DNA from: Rhyacichthys aspro
Lineage: Eukaryota; Chordata; Actinopteri; Gobiiformes; Rhyacichthyidae
DNA length: 64,000 bases
Direction: 5' to 3'
Assembly: GCA_036850595.1 (NCBI GenBank)
Contig: CM072151.1
Coordinates: 14,423,307-14,487,306, forward strand
Of this stretch, positions 23,600-35,500 are shown piece after piece (positions within the stretch are counted from its first letter, which is position 1; each line of letters starts with the position of its first letter). The position numbers and the translations under genes are program-made. The notes under the pieces are model-generated. The model had not been told where the DNA came from, did no database searches, and saw only the letters and a program-made list of their open reading frames with translations.

Positions 23600-26500
23600 C
23601 TAAAGAGCAAAATAAGATATCCAGAATCCTCTCTGTAAAGCCTCATCTCATCTAATATGTCAACAAATTGAAACAAGAATTTAAAACCTAGTATAAGTAT
23701 ACTTAGCCTCATTTGCTTATTAAAACATTAATTTACACAAAACTTGTAAAACATTTTTTTCTTATGGTTATGCCAGTAATAAACTGGAGTAGTCTTACAA
23801 TGATATCTCATCATTTTAAAATGTTCCCTATTCACCTTTAGTGTCTCTTTATTCTCTTTATATTTCTAAGGCATGTAAGGTGTTGGTGAGCCCTTACCTT
23901 CAGTTGGTGTGAGTGCACTGATGACAATGACCGTCTATCACAGTCACTGAACTAACGCACAGCTTAAACCTCTGCTGATCAAACTGATTCAACAGTCATG
24001 CAGAGGGGCCGTCCTGCTCATATCCTCTCATGTCTCAACTTTCTGCCTCTTGATGTGTTGTTTTGCTCTCTGTGCCCCTGCTCTGTTTGTCCACTTCTGT
24101 TGTCACACAAAAAGGATCATCTTGATTATGCTGTTGCATCTGTGCTACACACAGAGTACAATGGTGGCCCTTTCTGCTCATTGAAAAGTAGAAAATTAAA
24201 CTCTAGTTAGTGTGCTAATGTAGTTTCTCAAACAAATTAATAAAAAATGGATTACTGCAGGTGAAAAACAAGATAAAACATAGACAGGTCGAAATACATC
24301 ATGAATTATGAATTCACCCAGTATAAAAAGGAAGTGTGCTGTAATAGGTGTAAAAAGACGTGTTGCTGTTACATGACACTCCATAACTATAGGGTCTACT
24401 ATAAGTTTAAGAAGAATACAATAACTACTAGTGCTTTATGCATTTTTACGTATAGCCCATCATAAATCAATACACCAGCGACTGACCTACATAACATAAA
24501 TAAAATGTCAATAGTTATATTTAAAATTGTATTTTATACTGTCCCTGGCAAAAAAAACAAAACAAAACAGTGAAGTACAATTTCGTCAAAAATCATTTTT
24601 GCGTTATTGCGCCCTCTGCTGGTTGCTTTAAAAAAGGTTTCCGTGTCGTTCAGCGGTTTCAGCGGATTGATTTTTGACTCTTGAAGACTAATGTATTTAT
24701 TTATTTTTTATTTATTTATATTTCCCCTGGAATTATCAGTTTAAAGTTACACATGAAACTGGAAATATTCTCTCCTGCACGTAAAGCACTTAAAGACATG
24801 ATGATGATGATGAGGAGGAGGAGGATAAACTACTGACGACATAACATTGACTCTTATAGAAGTTGGTGAGGACACGTCGATTTAAAAAAAAGTCTAGAAT
24901 AAAACATAGAATTTTGAGCTAGAAAGTGATGCTAGGTGCTTAATTTTGCCCCAGACTTAATTTCCCAATTTTATAGTAGATTTAACTTTGAAATAATTGT
25001 TGAGACATTTAAAGGTGCATATGCAGAGAAATGTCACGGACAGCTGTCACTGGGCTGTGGGTAACCTAACGCTTATAACGTTTTCCATCGAAGTTACTGT
25101 GAAATCACGCAAAGGGGATAAAGGGGAATGCCATATAGACTGAAAGGTTTCGACGCAAATAAAAAACGGTAAAAATCCACGCTCACGTGTAATTTACACA
25201 GGTTTACATCTGCCTCTGCCATAGAAGACATTTGAAAACGAGACTGCGAAGGGATTCTGGCAAAAAATCGACGAATTTCAAAGCAAACACTATTGAAGGA
25301 CTTTGGGCTGTGGGTCAGCCTGTTTGGCTGGGGTGCATTGAATGTGCACTATGCTCACAGGCTCCAGAAAGAGATAGGTTAGGGCTTGGTTTTTGTATGT
25401 CTCGCTAAAATATTTGTTCCTGGGACAAAAATATAAGCCCACTGTGGCTGGTGCTTCACAACCATATAAGTTGTAGACCAGCTAAACTAAATGTACCTCA
25501 CTGGCGTAATAATAAAAATCAAAGTCACCAAACCATGAAACAAAAACTAAAAGGGTGTGTCAGCATTGATCAATGGAAGAGTTTTGGTGGCAGCAGTGAC
25601 AATGGCCCATCACCAGTGAAGTAGTATTAGATCTGTTTGGAATCAAAGAACCAGAACCAAAGGGCTAAGCTTTGTGTGTGGTTCTTACATTAGTGACTTG
25701 GAATTGCACTTTTCTAATGTCTTAATTCAAACCAGGTTCTAGTTAAAGATTTAAGAATTTAGATGGTTTACATACAATTCAGCATTTGCAGAGAAAAGAC
25801 CAAGGACTAAACTCATTTTTTATCTTTTAGTTTTGTCATTATATTTACAGTATCCTGTAAAATAAACAAAATTAAAAAATAAAATAAACTGAATATCCCT
25901 GTAAAAGGACATATATTTTCTCCAAAATTACTTCATGTTCAAAAACAAATGTTCAATTTTCTGTCTCATTTATTCTAAATACCTTGGAGGAAATAGAAAT
26001 TTGTCCAAAACAAAAGCTGGGGTCTTCAAAGGTTATAGCAGTGTAATTACTGTTTTAATTTTCATTTTTCGTGAACATCATTATGCTGATGACCTAACCT
26101 GAGGGGACGCATTGACAGAGAATGTCAAGTTGTAAAACATCTGAGAAAAGAGCTAGTTTTTTTGTATCGGCTGTAATGTGCAGTGTTCGTCCTGCAATAA
26201 ACTGTGCTTACCTGCCCAGGCTCATCGATGAGGTGAAGGGAATGAGGCTGTAGGTTTCCAGACAACCTCTTGCACAACTGTGCAGCCAGTGTGCCTGAAA
26301 ACATATCAGGTACCACATAAAGTGCAGAAGACCTAACCACAGTATGCTTTTATACCAATAGGTATGGTTTTGAAATGAGTCACTTTGGATCCTCTGTCCT
26401 ACTTACTGAGCTTTTAGAGGTACATTCACAGTGATTGTTGTAAACCTCATGAATTGCCTGCACTGCTATACAAAACAAATTCCTATCAAACCTGCAGAAG

Positions 26501-29226
26501 GTATCTTTTGCCATTAATAATCCAGGACATATATGATTGATTGATGTCTCTATGATTTATTTAAAACAAGCCTGTTGCCCAATATGCTAATTGATTTATT
26601 ATTTTTATTTTTTTATTTAGTCTCTCTGGTGTTAAGATAAATGCCTTGTAAAAGCATTTAGTGTGTGTATATTACTATTTATTGCACGATATGTAATTGT
26701 GTGCTTTAATCCTTCTGATACCACCAATAATATGCCGGTCAAGGTTGAGCCATTACAAGTTTTAAGAGTCACATTTTGGGGGGAAAAAGATGAAAGCAGG
26801 ATCAGCCCTTGTGTGTGATAAACACATAGGGTCAACACCAAACAATAGTTCTTTATCTAGATCTCTATACATGTACTGCATCAATTCCACTGTTGTAATT
26901 GTAAATATATAGTGGCAATGTGGTGACTATGGGGGCTTCCCAGATAACAACGGGGAATATCTTTTTTGTGGCTTTTTTTTTTTTTTTGTAAAAAAGTCCT
27001 GCAGAGTTTTCTTTTTGACTCACTGTAACCACACTGAGTCTGGCTACAACGATCCCACCATCGTTTATATGTCGGATTAACTAAAACTCTGCAACCCAGA
27101 TTTCAGACTGAAATAATTAGTGTGTCATTGAACTTGTTCAGAAAGTATAGTTGTGTAACGTCTGCATTTATCACTCTCATTTTTACTTGCAGCAAGACCA
27201 CATCCTTAACCTGTGACTAAGGTGATTTCTTTTTTATTATCCTGAAAATGTTTCCATAAGTAATAACATCATAAGCAAAATATGGACAAGTTTATTTCCA
27301 TGAAAAAGACCAAAATAACAATCTATTATTGATTGTTATTGATCCCCTTCCTCACTCGCACCACTGTACTCAGGTGACTCATCTTTGTGGTTTCTGTTTT
27401 AATGTGGCATGTGATTCTTGTAAACTTTCATGTTGTTATGTCACTGCCACTTATTTCAGCTTCAAACAGTAATTCTTGGCTGAAGTGCAGGGTTGAATTC
27501 CTCCAGCCATGATTCCTTCTCCTTAACTCAAGGCTGTTTTCTAAAGCAGTCTTTGCAGAAAGCGGAGTCTCAGGTGTTCTTTATCATACAATCGCTAAGA
27601 GACAGTGATTTCAGGCTTTTTTTAGTCCTACAGAATATAATATAAACATAATATTACAGAAAACATTGTGAGATAGAATAGAAAATGAGACTTCTCAGAG
27701 ATTTACTATTTTTATTGTCAGATTTTGTCTATTGCAATACTTTTCACATCTATCTACTGATCCTTGCAACTCAGTAGTGTTCATTTGATTACAGTAAAAT
27801 TTTATGTCCTTTCATCTCTCTGATGAGTAATGCTGGAAAATTTGAAACAAAGATAAATATTTCAAGGTGTTTATTTGTCACTTGGCCAGAAACCCTCACT
27901 ACTATTTGGTACATTTGGTAAATGAAAAAAAAAGTAAATGAAAAAAAAGAAAGAAATGACACCCTGTCATTCTGAAGCGAAACAGTTAAACCATAGAGGA
28001 AAACCAGACTTCTCGACTGTCATTGTTTTTTAAGGCCTAAAAGCACCCATATCTCCCCATCCGGCATGTCACCTTAACGTCCACTTAACCACTTTGTTCC
28101 ACAGACCACCTGCTATAGATAGTAAAGATTGCCCAGATATGCACACATGCATACGGATTGCTACTGTCGATATGCACGTTGATATGTGGCCTTTGTGGGA
28201 ATGACCTCATGCACGTAGTAAAAAGCTATGGGACAAAAAGATAGTAAACCACAAAAAGCACATTTAACCGACATTGTGGAAACTTTACACAAACCGTCTG
28301 AAACGTTCTGAAAAGGTGTGTTTGTTCACACACTCACCCCTTTAGACCCCTGTGTCATGAATGCATAGTGCAGTTGTGAATGGCAGTAAGTGCTTATCTC
28401 CAGTAGGTGGCATCAGATTCAAGGAAAGCGGTTATTATGCTGCACTTAAAAGGGCATGGTTTTCATTATTTTGAAAAAAAGACGATGGCAGCTACTTATT
28501 GTGGCTTAAAAATATTTTGATTATATGATATTTTCTCTTGTGTGAGTATAAACTAAGCTGTTGTTAATAAAGGCCCATTTTTTTCCGTTTTCTCACACAT
28601 GTAAACGGATACTCCCAGATGGCCTTGTTGTGACTTTGGTATAACAGCATTCTCTAACAAAAACTGGAAGACCAGACTCTTTAGAATGATTTATTTGATA
28701 CATGGCCCTATAAAGTTCTGGTTTTAGTTATGTACGATTTGCAGTGTTTATTATTTATTAGCACCACTAAGTGAACAGGACTGAACCATTCTTACTCCCA
28801 ACACACAAGCCACTCCCTGATTTCTTTCTTCTCTCAGACAGGCAACACGATTCATGACACCAGAGCCATCACCTGGGAGTGGGAAAAAGGTGTGGCCTGG
28901 ACATGTTACACCACACACGAGAAAGAAAGGGGGATGGCTGACTGCTCCATAGGATGAACTCAGTGTAAACAACCAGGTAATACTCGAGCAGTGCTCAGCC
29001 AAGTTTCTGGTTCATGGCTCTGGAATTACACCTGGTCGCACATAAATACTCATTACCAGGTAAGAACATCACTATAATAAGCTGCTGATAATGTGTTCAA
29101 GGGTACTTGCACATTTACAAGCATTCTTTACAGTTAATAACATAAATTTACTGTTTTTCCACATTCAAATCGTAATGAAATACATTCTTGTTTGAAAATG
29201 TTGTATTATTTTGCTACATTTTTGTA
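23600..29226. other. Intergenic DNA between the transposon zone and atp8b3
   Basis: AT-rich, low-complexity sequence (T-rich at 26,600 and 26,970, A-rich at 27,925) with no recognisable gene. A GATGATGATGAGGAGGAGGA tract lies near 24,801. A perfect minus-orientation CTCF-like motif is at 24,609-24,622, and a near-perfect plus-orientation one is at 28,400-28,413. Possible 5' UTR donors for atp8b3 occur near 29,060. The longest frames are about 83 codons and have no domain. Confidence 0.45.
24609..24622 (-). promoter_or_regulatory. CTCF-like motif
   Basis: Read on the minus strand, the 14-mer CCAGCAGAGGGCGC fits CCASYAGRKGGCRS at all positions. This is motif evidence only. It lies between the transposon zone and atp8b3. 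Confidence 0.5.
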
Positions 29227-29573
29227 GATGTAATGCATATGGCTGGAGCGGACCTCATTAAGATTTCTCCTGCAGGATCCAACAAAGACACAACACAGGT
29301 TGTTCATTATTTATTATTCAATATTTTAAAACTCATATTTTCATAATCTAAGTGAAATGTTATTTTTTTATAGAGTGCATATTTGATGAAGCCTTTTACT
29401 ATATTCTATTCTATTCTTTAGTCTATTTTGCTTTTGCGAGGAAGGTAGCCATGGTAACATTGTGTAATGAGTTACAAGGCTAATAGCAGGGGACACAGGC
29501 ATCTAGCTGACTTTGTCAATTAACATTTTGACTTCTTTATTTATGCTTTGGCAGCCACAGTCTTCGTAGCATC

Positions 29574-29589
29574 ATGGAAAGTGAAACTG
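29574..29589 (+). CDS. atp8b3: atp8b3 first coding exon (16 nt)
   Basis: The exon encodes MESET plus one base. The donor is G|GTATGT. It joins in phase to the exon at 29,759 to give MESETGLTWEVRANSRHYH, matching the start of the conserved P4-ATPase N-terminus. An acceptor (TTTGGCAG) at 29,547-29,554 precedes it, so the mRNA has upstream non-coding exons. The N-terminus is shorter than in ATP8B1, so a longer isoform from an upstream exon is possible. Confidence 0.7.
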
Positions 29590-32500
29590 GTATGTCTTTT
29601 ATTAAACTGTATTTTTCATGCTGTATCTCATTTCACTGTTACAAGACATTCAAATTGTAACTTTTGAGCTGATTTGTTTCCTTGAGTCTGTCACAAACAT
29701 TGCCACACTCTTGTGAAATTGTCCAAAGTATTTGAGCGACTACCTGTGTTTCTGATAGGCCTCACATGGGAAGTAAGGGCAAACAGCCGCCACTATCACT
29801 CAGAGAAGCAGAAGAAGACCTTTCTGTGCTTCCACTGGGGGCGATATGCGGTGAGAATGTCCTAGTTTCTTTTGTACACATGTAACATAACACCTGTCTG
29901 TCTGTTGTCACACTGAGACACTGGTCAGACAAGTGATACTGGAGACCCACCCCACAACCCCAGTACATACTTCATATTCAACAGTGTACATCTTAGTTGA
30001 TTTGACTTGTTGTTCTTAATGTGGTGTTTATCTCTGTAGTGCAGTATAATTATTTACACCCTGTGTTTCTCTTACTGTCTGCTTGTTTCTTCTTGTGGGT
30101 TACTAGGACAATGTTGTGCGCAGCTACAAGTACACCGCCCTGACTTTCCTGCCTTTGACGCTGTTTGAGCAGTTCCAGAGAGTGGCCAATCTCTATTTTC
30201 TCCTGATGGTGGTGTTGCAGGTAAAACTGAGCCTGTTTAATGTCTGAAACAAACCATGACTATAATGATTTTTACATTACATAACAGTTTCTTCAAAAGA
30301 CGTATTACTTTGAAAGTGTATAAAGTGTATGTGTGTGTTTACATTTCCAGCAGGAAAGTGAACCCGAATCTCACTGAAGTTAAAGCCATGTTTGAACTAG
30401 CTTTTAACAGTAAAAATTAGTCAAACATTTGAATTATAATTTTCAGCTTTGTGTTCATAACCATAAATACAAGTTCAGACACTGATCACATAGGAAAAAA
30501 AGCCTAATCGGTTCAAATTAATCAAATAAACACACATTATGGCGTATAAGGACCATCAGAAGTATTTTTTCCAGTTGTTTGTGAATGAATGACTCTTTGA
30601 ATATACTGTGTGTTAGCTTATGCAAATAGACAGAGAGATATGCAAACAATCCAAAAAGAGATGGGTTGGCTGAGGCGCACAACCGCAAGCTATTCAATTT
30701 CCATATTTCCATGTGTTTTCTAGTGTGTTCCTGCCATCTCCTCCGTTCCTTGGTACATCAGCTTTATCCCGCTGGTTTCGGTGCTGTCAGTGAGAGGGAT
30801 GAAAGACCTTGCCAATGATAGGGTGAGACCAGTCTGAAATGAGCTGAAACACAAATATATGACCGGCTGCATGCATATGTGTGCCTGGCACTTAAGCATG
30901 TATTCACTCTTCTCTCCTTCATTGTCCTTATTGACTCCTTGTCCTCCACTCATTGACAAAACCAGTCATCCCAGTAGCATTAATTTTCTCTGCTATCATT
31001 AAAGCTTTTCCTTTTAAATGCGTGCGAGATGTTTTGCATGGAGAATTCTCTGGTTAAGTGCATCACTGAGTTACGGTCGTTAACAGCTCTGGGTGAAACG
31101 CTTGCTTGACCCTTTCCTATTGACTAATCATTTAGTGGAGGGTGTAAATCTCCCAGCTGGTGTCACTGTGGAGCCTCGTAATGGTGTTTCTCCTTTCTCC
31201 TGTTCAACCTTTCACAGCCATCCTCGCTGCCTGTCCATCACTCTTTTTCTCTATCCTTATCACGGTTTTCATGTTAAAAATCTCCTTTTGCTCCGTCATT
31301 TTCCAGACAAGGAGACAGAGCGACTCTGCGATCAACTCCCGACCCTGTGACATACTCATTTCTCAGAGGTGAGGACAAAGGCTGCAAAATGTTCTCCCAG
31401 GACTCCTCACAAAGCCCCATTTTAGACCAGCCCTCTAATGAAGCCATAATGAAGTGTGGATAAGTGAATCCCTAGATACACCTTTTGCATTCTATAGCAG
31501 GTCAAACAATGAGCATTTTTCTACGAATAAGACACTTTCTCATCAGAAATATTTGTTCTGTTATTGTTTGCTTCAATATGTGCACACTTTTTTGCACACG
31601 TCTTTTTTTTAGGTTTGAAACAGCAGAGTGGCGGGATGTATGTGTAGGAGATATTCTTCGGATTCATAAGGACCAAGTCATTCCTGTAAGCTTGTCACAT
31701 CAAAACCCCTTACAGACTAAACTTAAGCTGTGGTCAGATATATTGAAAAAGATATAAGTTATCAAATGGCATCTAATTCTTTTGTATGTACAATTAACAT
31801 AAATACATTTTATTACTTTGTTTCTCACCTTATCCCTTTTCCTGTTTTTCTTTGTTTTGTGCTTGTCTTTGCAGGCAGACCTTCTACTGTTGTGTACTTC
31901 AGAGCCTCACAGTCTTACTTATGTGGAAACAGCAGATATAGATGGGTACGAACTCAGATAAAAATGTGTCATTTATTTTTGAATGAGAACTTATTTTAAT
32001 TGAACACGTTGTTTATATCCAGTGGTTGTGAAACAATTTAGAAAGTGTAGAGTTGTGTTAAACTTATAATTTATTAATTCTGTGCACAGTGAGACCAACC
32101 TCAAGTATCGACAGGCCCCCAGTGCAACACACAATGAGCTGACCACGCAACCCTCAGAGGACATGCTTTCTGCTTTCAATGGTAAAAAATAAAACTACAA
32201 GATCAACCATGTGAAAATATCATACTTGTTATAATGCAAGTATTTTCACATTTTACAGGTGCTGTATTCTGCGAAGAGCCCAATAACCACTTGTACAGTT
32301 TCAGAGGGCAGCTGCACTGGCAGGGACAGCGTATTCTTCTGGACAGTGATCACATCCTTCTGAGGGGCACTGTCCTACGCAACACAGAGTTTGCCTATGG
32401 CATGACCATATATACAGGTACAGGTAAAACAGTTTACAGCATATTTCTTGGCATACAAATCTAGTGTAGTTGTTGCCACAGAAAAATCTTCACACACTCT

Positions 32501-35500
32501 TACTTACTTACACTTACACTACAGAACACATGACCATACTGTCATGACCAAATGATAAACTACTAAAAAGGATAAAGTCCCAATCACACTATGTTTCATA
32601 GAGGTGTATGATAACAGATGTAAAACTCCTAGAAAAGTCTTTTATTTCTAGGTCACCTATCCTTATTTCACCTTGTTCGGATGAAGCCCTGGTTTCAATG
32701 ACACACTGTAGTTTGTAGAATGCATTATACTGTTAATTATGAACAGTACTTAACTCTTACCGCTGTGTCCTAAATATGAGTCTGTTAACGAATGGCAGAT
32801 TACAGGCCCCTCCTGTCTTTTAAGTGATCATTGATCGGATATTACAGGTCCAGGCAGAAGTGTCATGGATCTCACTGCTATGGCACTTTCAGTTCTAGTA
32901 AAGCCAATCAATACATCAAATTCTTTTAGAGATGGGTTTTATAACATTCATCAGTGACTGTCTATTGATGTGACCTTAGTTCAGCCTGATAACGCTAACC
33001 TTTGTCACACTCACTTGGCATAACCTACTTTGAATAAAGCATAATTATGGCTAACATATTACTGCCATCATCAGACTAAGTTCCTGTCCTTGACTAGTTC
33101 CAAGATATGACACATCCCTGGTTTTGTCCTTTGTTCATGCAACTTTAGCCATAGACCATTTCATGAAATAGTGATGAGTGAGTGTGAGCTAGTATCACTG
33201 GAAAACATAATGTGATACTATATTGATCCCTGTAAGGGAAATTCTCTCTTCCCCTGACCTTAGCACAGCAGGGTCAGACACTCTCCGAGCTGGTAGGGAT
33301 TCAGCATCGTGCTTAAGGGCACATCAGCAGATGCTTACTAGGACTAGGGCCTGAACTCTTGCCCTTGGGCAGCCTCCCCACTCACTGAGCTGCATTGATA
33401 CCATCTAATAGTTGTCTTTTCTGTACCAGGCGCAGACACAAAGATCCTGAGGAACTGTGGAAAACTGAGAGTGAAGAAGACACAAATAGAAAAAGTTTTT
33501 AACAAAGTGGTGATTGTGGTAAGTGCGTAAATGGCAGTGGGATCAGAGGATTTTTTTTGTGTTCATGCTGAACTGCATTTGAGTATAAAATCTACCATTC
33601 ACTAGATTGTTCTGGCTGTACTGCTGTCTGCGCTACTGCTTGCAATCGGCAGTGGTGTGTTTGCAAGTCGCGTGATGGAACGAACAGAAGTGTTGTCTGC
33701 TCTGGTGGTTGATGGTAATCCTGCTTATTCAGGGTTCCTTGTCTACTGGAGCTACATCATCCTCCTCAGTCCTGCCATGCCCATTGCACTCTATATCTCG
33801 TTAGTGCTATCTGTAACTCAAATTATGATGAATGGGAACCAGTACACTTTTATTTATAGCCTAATATAAAGTCATGTATCCATGTCTGTGTCCATAGGTT
33901 TGAACTGATCCACACAGTCCATAGCCTTTTTATTGGATGGGACATTGACATGTATTGGCAGAAATCTGACAAACCTGCAGAGGCAAGAAATACCTCACTC
34001 AATGAGGAGCTTGGCCAAGTGGAATACCTGCTGACTGACAAAACAGGGACCCTAACGCAGAATTGTCTGCTTTTCAGACAATGCTGCATCGCTGGGGAGA
34101 TCTATGGTGAGAAGGTCAAATGCTCAAAAATAAAACTAAAGTGCACATAGTTTACATTTTTATTAGACTTAAAAATAATTTGTATTTTGACACTGTTGGC
34201 CTTAAAACATATTTATTTCTTTCATAAATATCTGTAACAGCTGCCCTATAAAAAATGTGTTTCTCAATAATATCCCATGACATGAAGTTTGTTGACATAG
34301 AAATATCTAAATCAGAAATCTATCATCTCACAGAATACATAAAAACAATATATAATAATCTAACATTATTAATAAAATGTAACTGAGTTGGCCCGCTAAG
34401 AGGTTTTAAAGAAGGCATCTGTTCATAGTTTACAAACAGAATATGTTTCAATCCTCATCCAAGGGACTTTGTCTATTCTCAATTCTAAATGAGTTGGATG
34501 AACTTATTTTGTCATGTTTAAAATGGTTTGTTTTCACAACATACATGACAAATGTAGAAGTGAGGTTTTATATCTCTGCTGTGGTTTATTACCTTGAAAA
34601 TAACTTTTTTAAAATACATTTTCTGAGAGCAGTACTTTCTAAAAAACATACAGTGGAACATCAGTTCCTCCTGGGAAGTGACCTCACAAAACACACAGGC
34701 TCATTTCTCAAGAGAGACCACAAGAGACTTAATAAATACAGTACTAAATAGTTAACAGTGTCTGTGCTTTCAGATGACAGAAGTCTGTGCCACTTCTTTA
34801 TAAGCTATAGGATGGTTTTAATCATATACTTTTTCTTTTCAGGGGATGCATCGGTTAGTGTTGAGGATACAGAGGTACAATTTAGAAGTTAAATTAATTT
34901 TACATTGTTCTCTCTTATGTTCAATATACAATACTGTAATGTATTTAAACAGCATTGTGTATTGCTGTGTACTGAAAAGCATACATGGTTTATGCATGTG
35001 CAGCCCATGGACTTAAGCTGGAACCCATACTCCTGTGGGGGATTGCCCATGTCTGCTCCCAACTTGGTGGAGAGACTCAGAGGACAGCAGTGTCCCATCA
35101 GCAGAGAGTTCTTTAGAGCACTGGCAATATGCCACACTGTCATGGCGGAGTATAAGAATGGTGAGGCAACATGTGATCAGAATGACCTCAGACTTGTTTA
35201 CTTCCACTTCATGTATGGTCTTAATCCCTTTAGATGCTCCTGTGTACCAAGCTGCATCCCCAGATGAAGAAGCTCTTGTCGGGGCAGCCAGGGAGTTGGG
35301 TTGGGTCTTTCTTTCTAGGACTAGAGACTTTATTATTGTCTCTGAGCTAGGTGTACAGCAGAAATATCAGCTGTTGGCACTGATAGACTTCACTAGCAAG
35401 AGAAGGCGCATGTCTGTACTTGGTAAGGCTGTCCTTCCAGTATAAGCACAAAGATCTGAAACATTACTCAAACTCACAAATAACTTTTTTCCCTAAAACT

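Larger units (their letters stand above)
22146..23600 (+). mobile_element. Probable decayed DNA transposon, TTAA-inserting (Kolobok-like?)
   Basis: A TTAA followed directly by GGGCGATACACGGC at 22,143-22,158 fits the TTAA target and GGG terminus described for Kolobok elements. The downstream sequence (ATTTTGTCCCAGTTTG near 22,203, TCAAAATGACTTTTTCCTCA near 23,391 and the following 150 bases) resembles repeats I recall from fish genomes. Inside lie two short coding-like frames separated by a frameshift. I could not find the matching right terminus (CCC then TTAA), so the 3' boundary is approximate and the superfamily is tentative. Confidence 0.45.
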
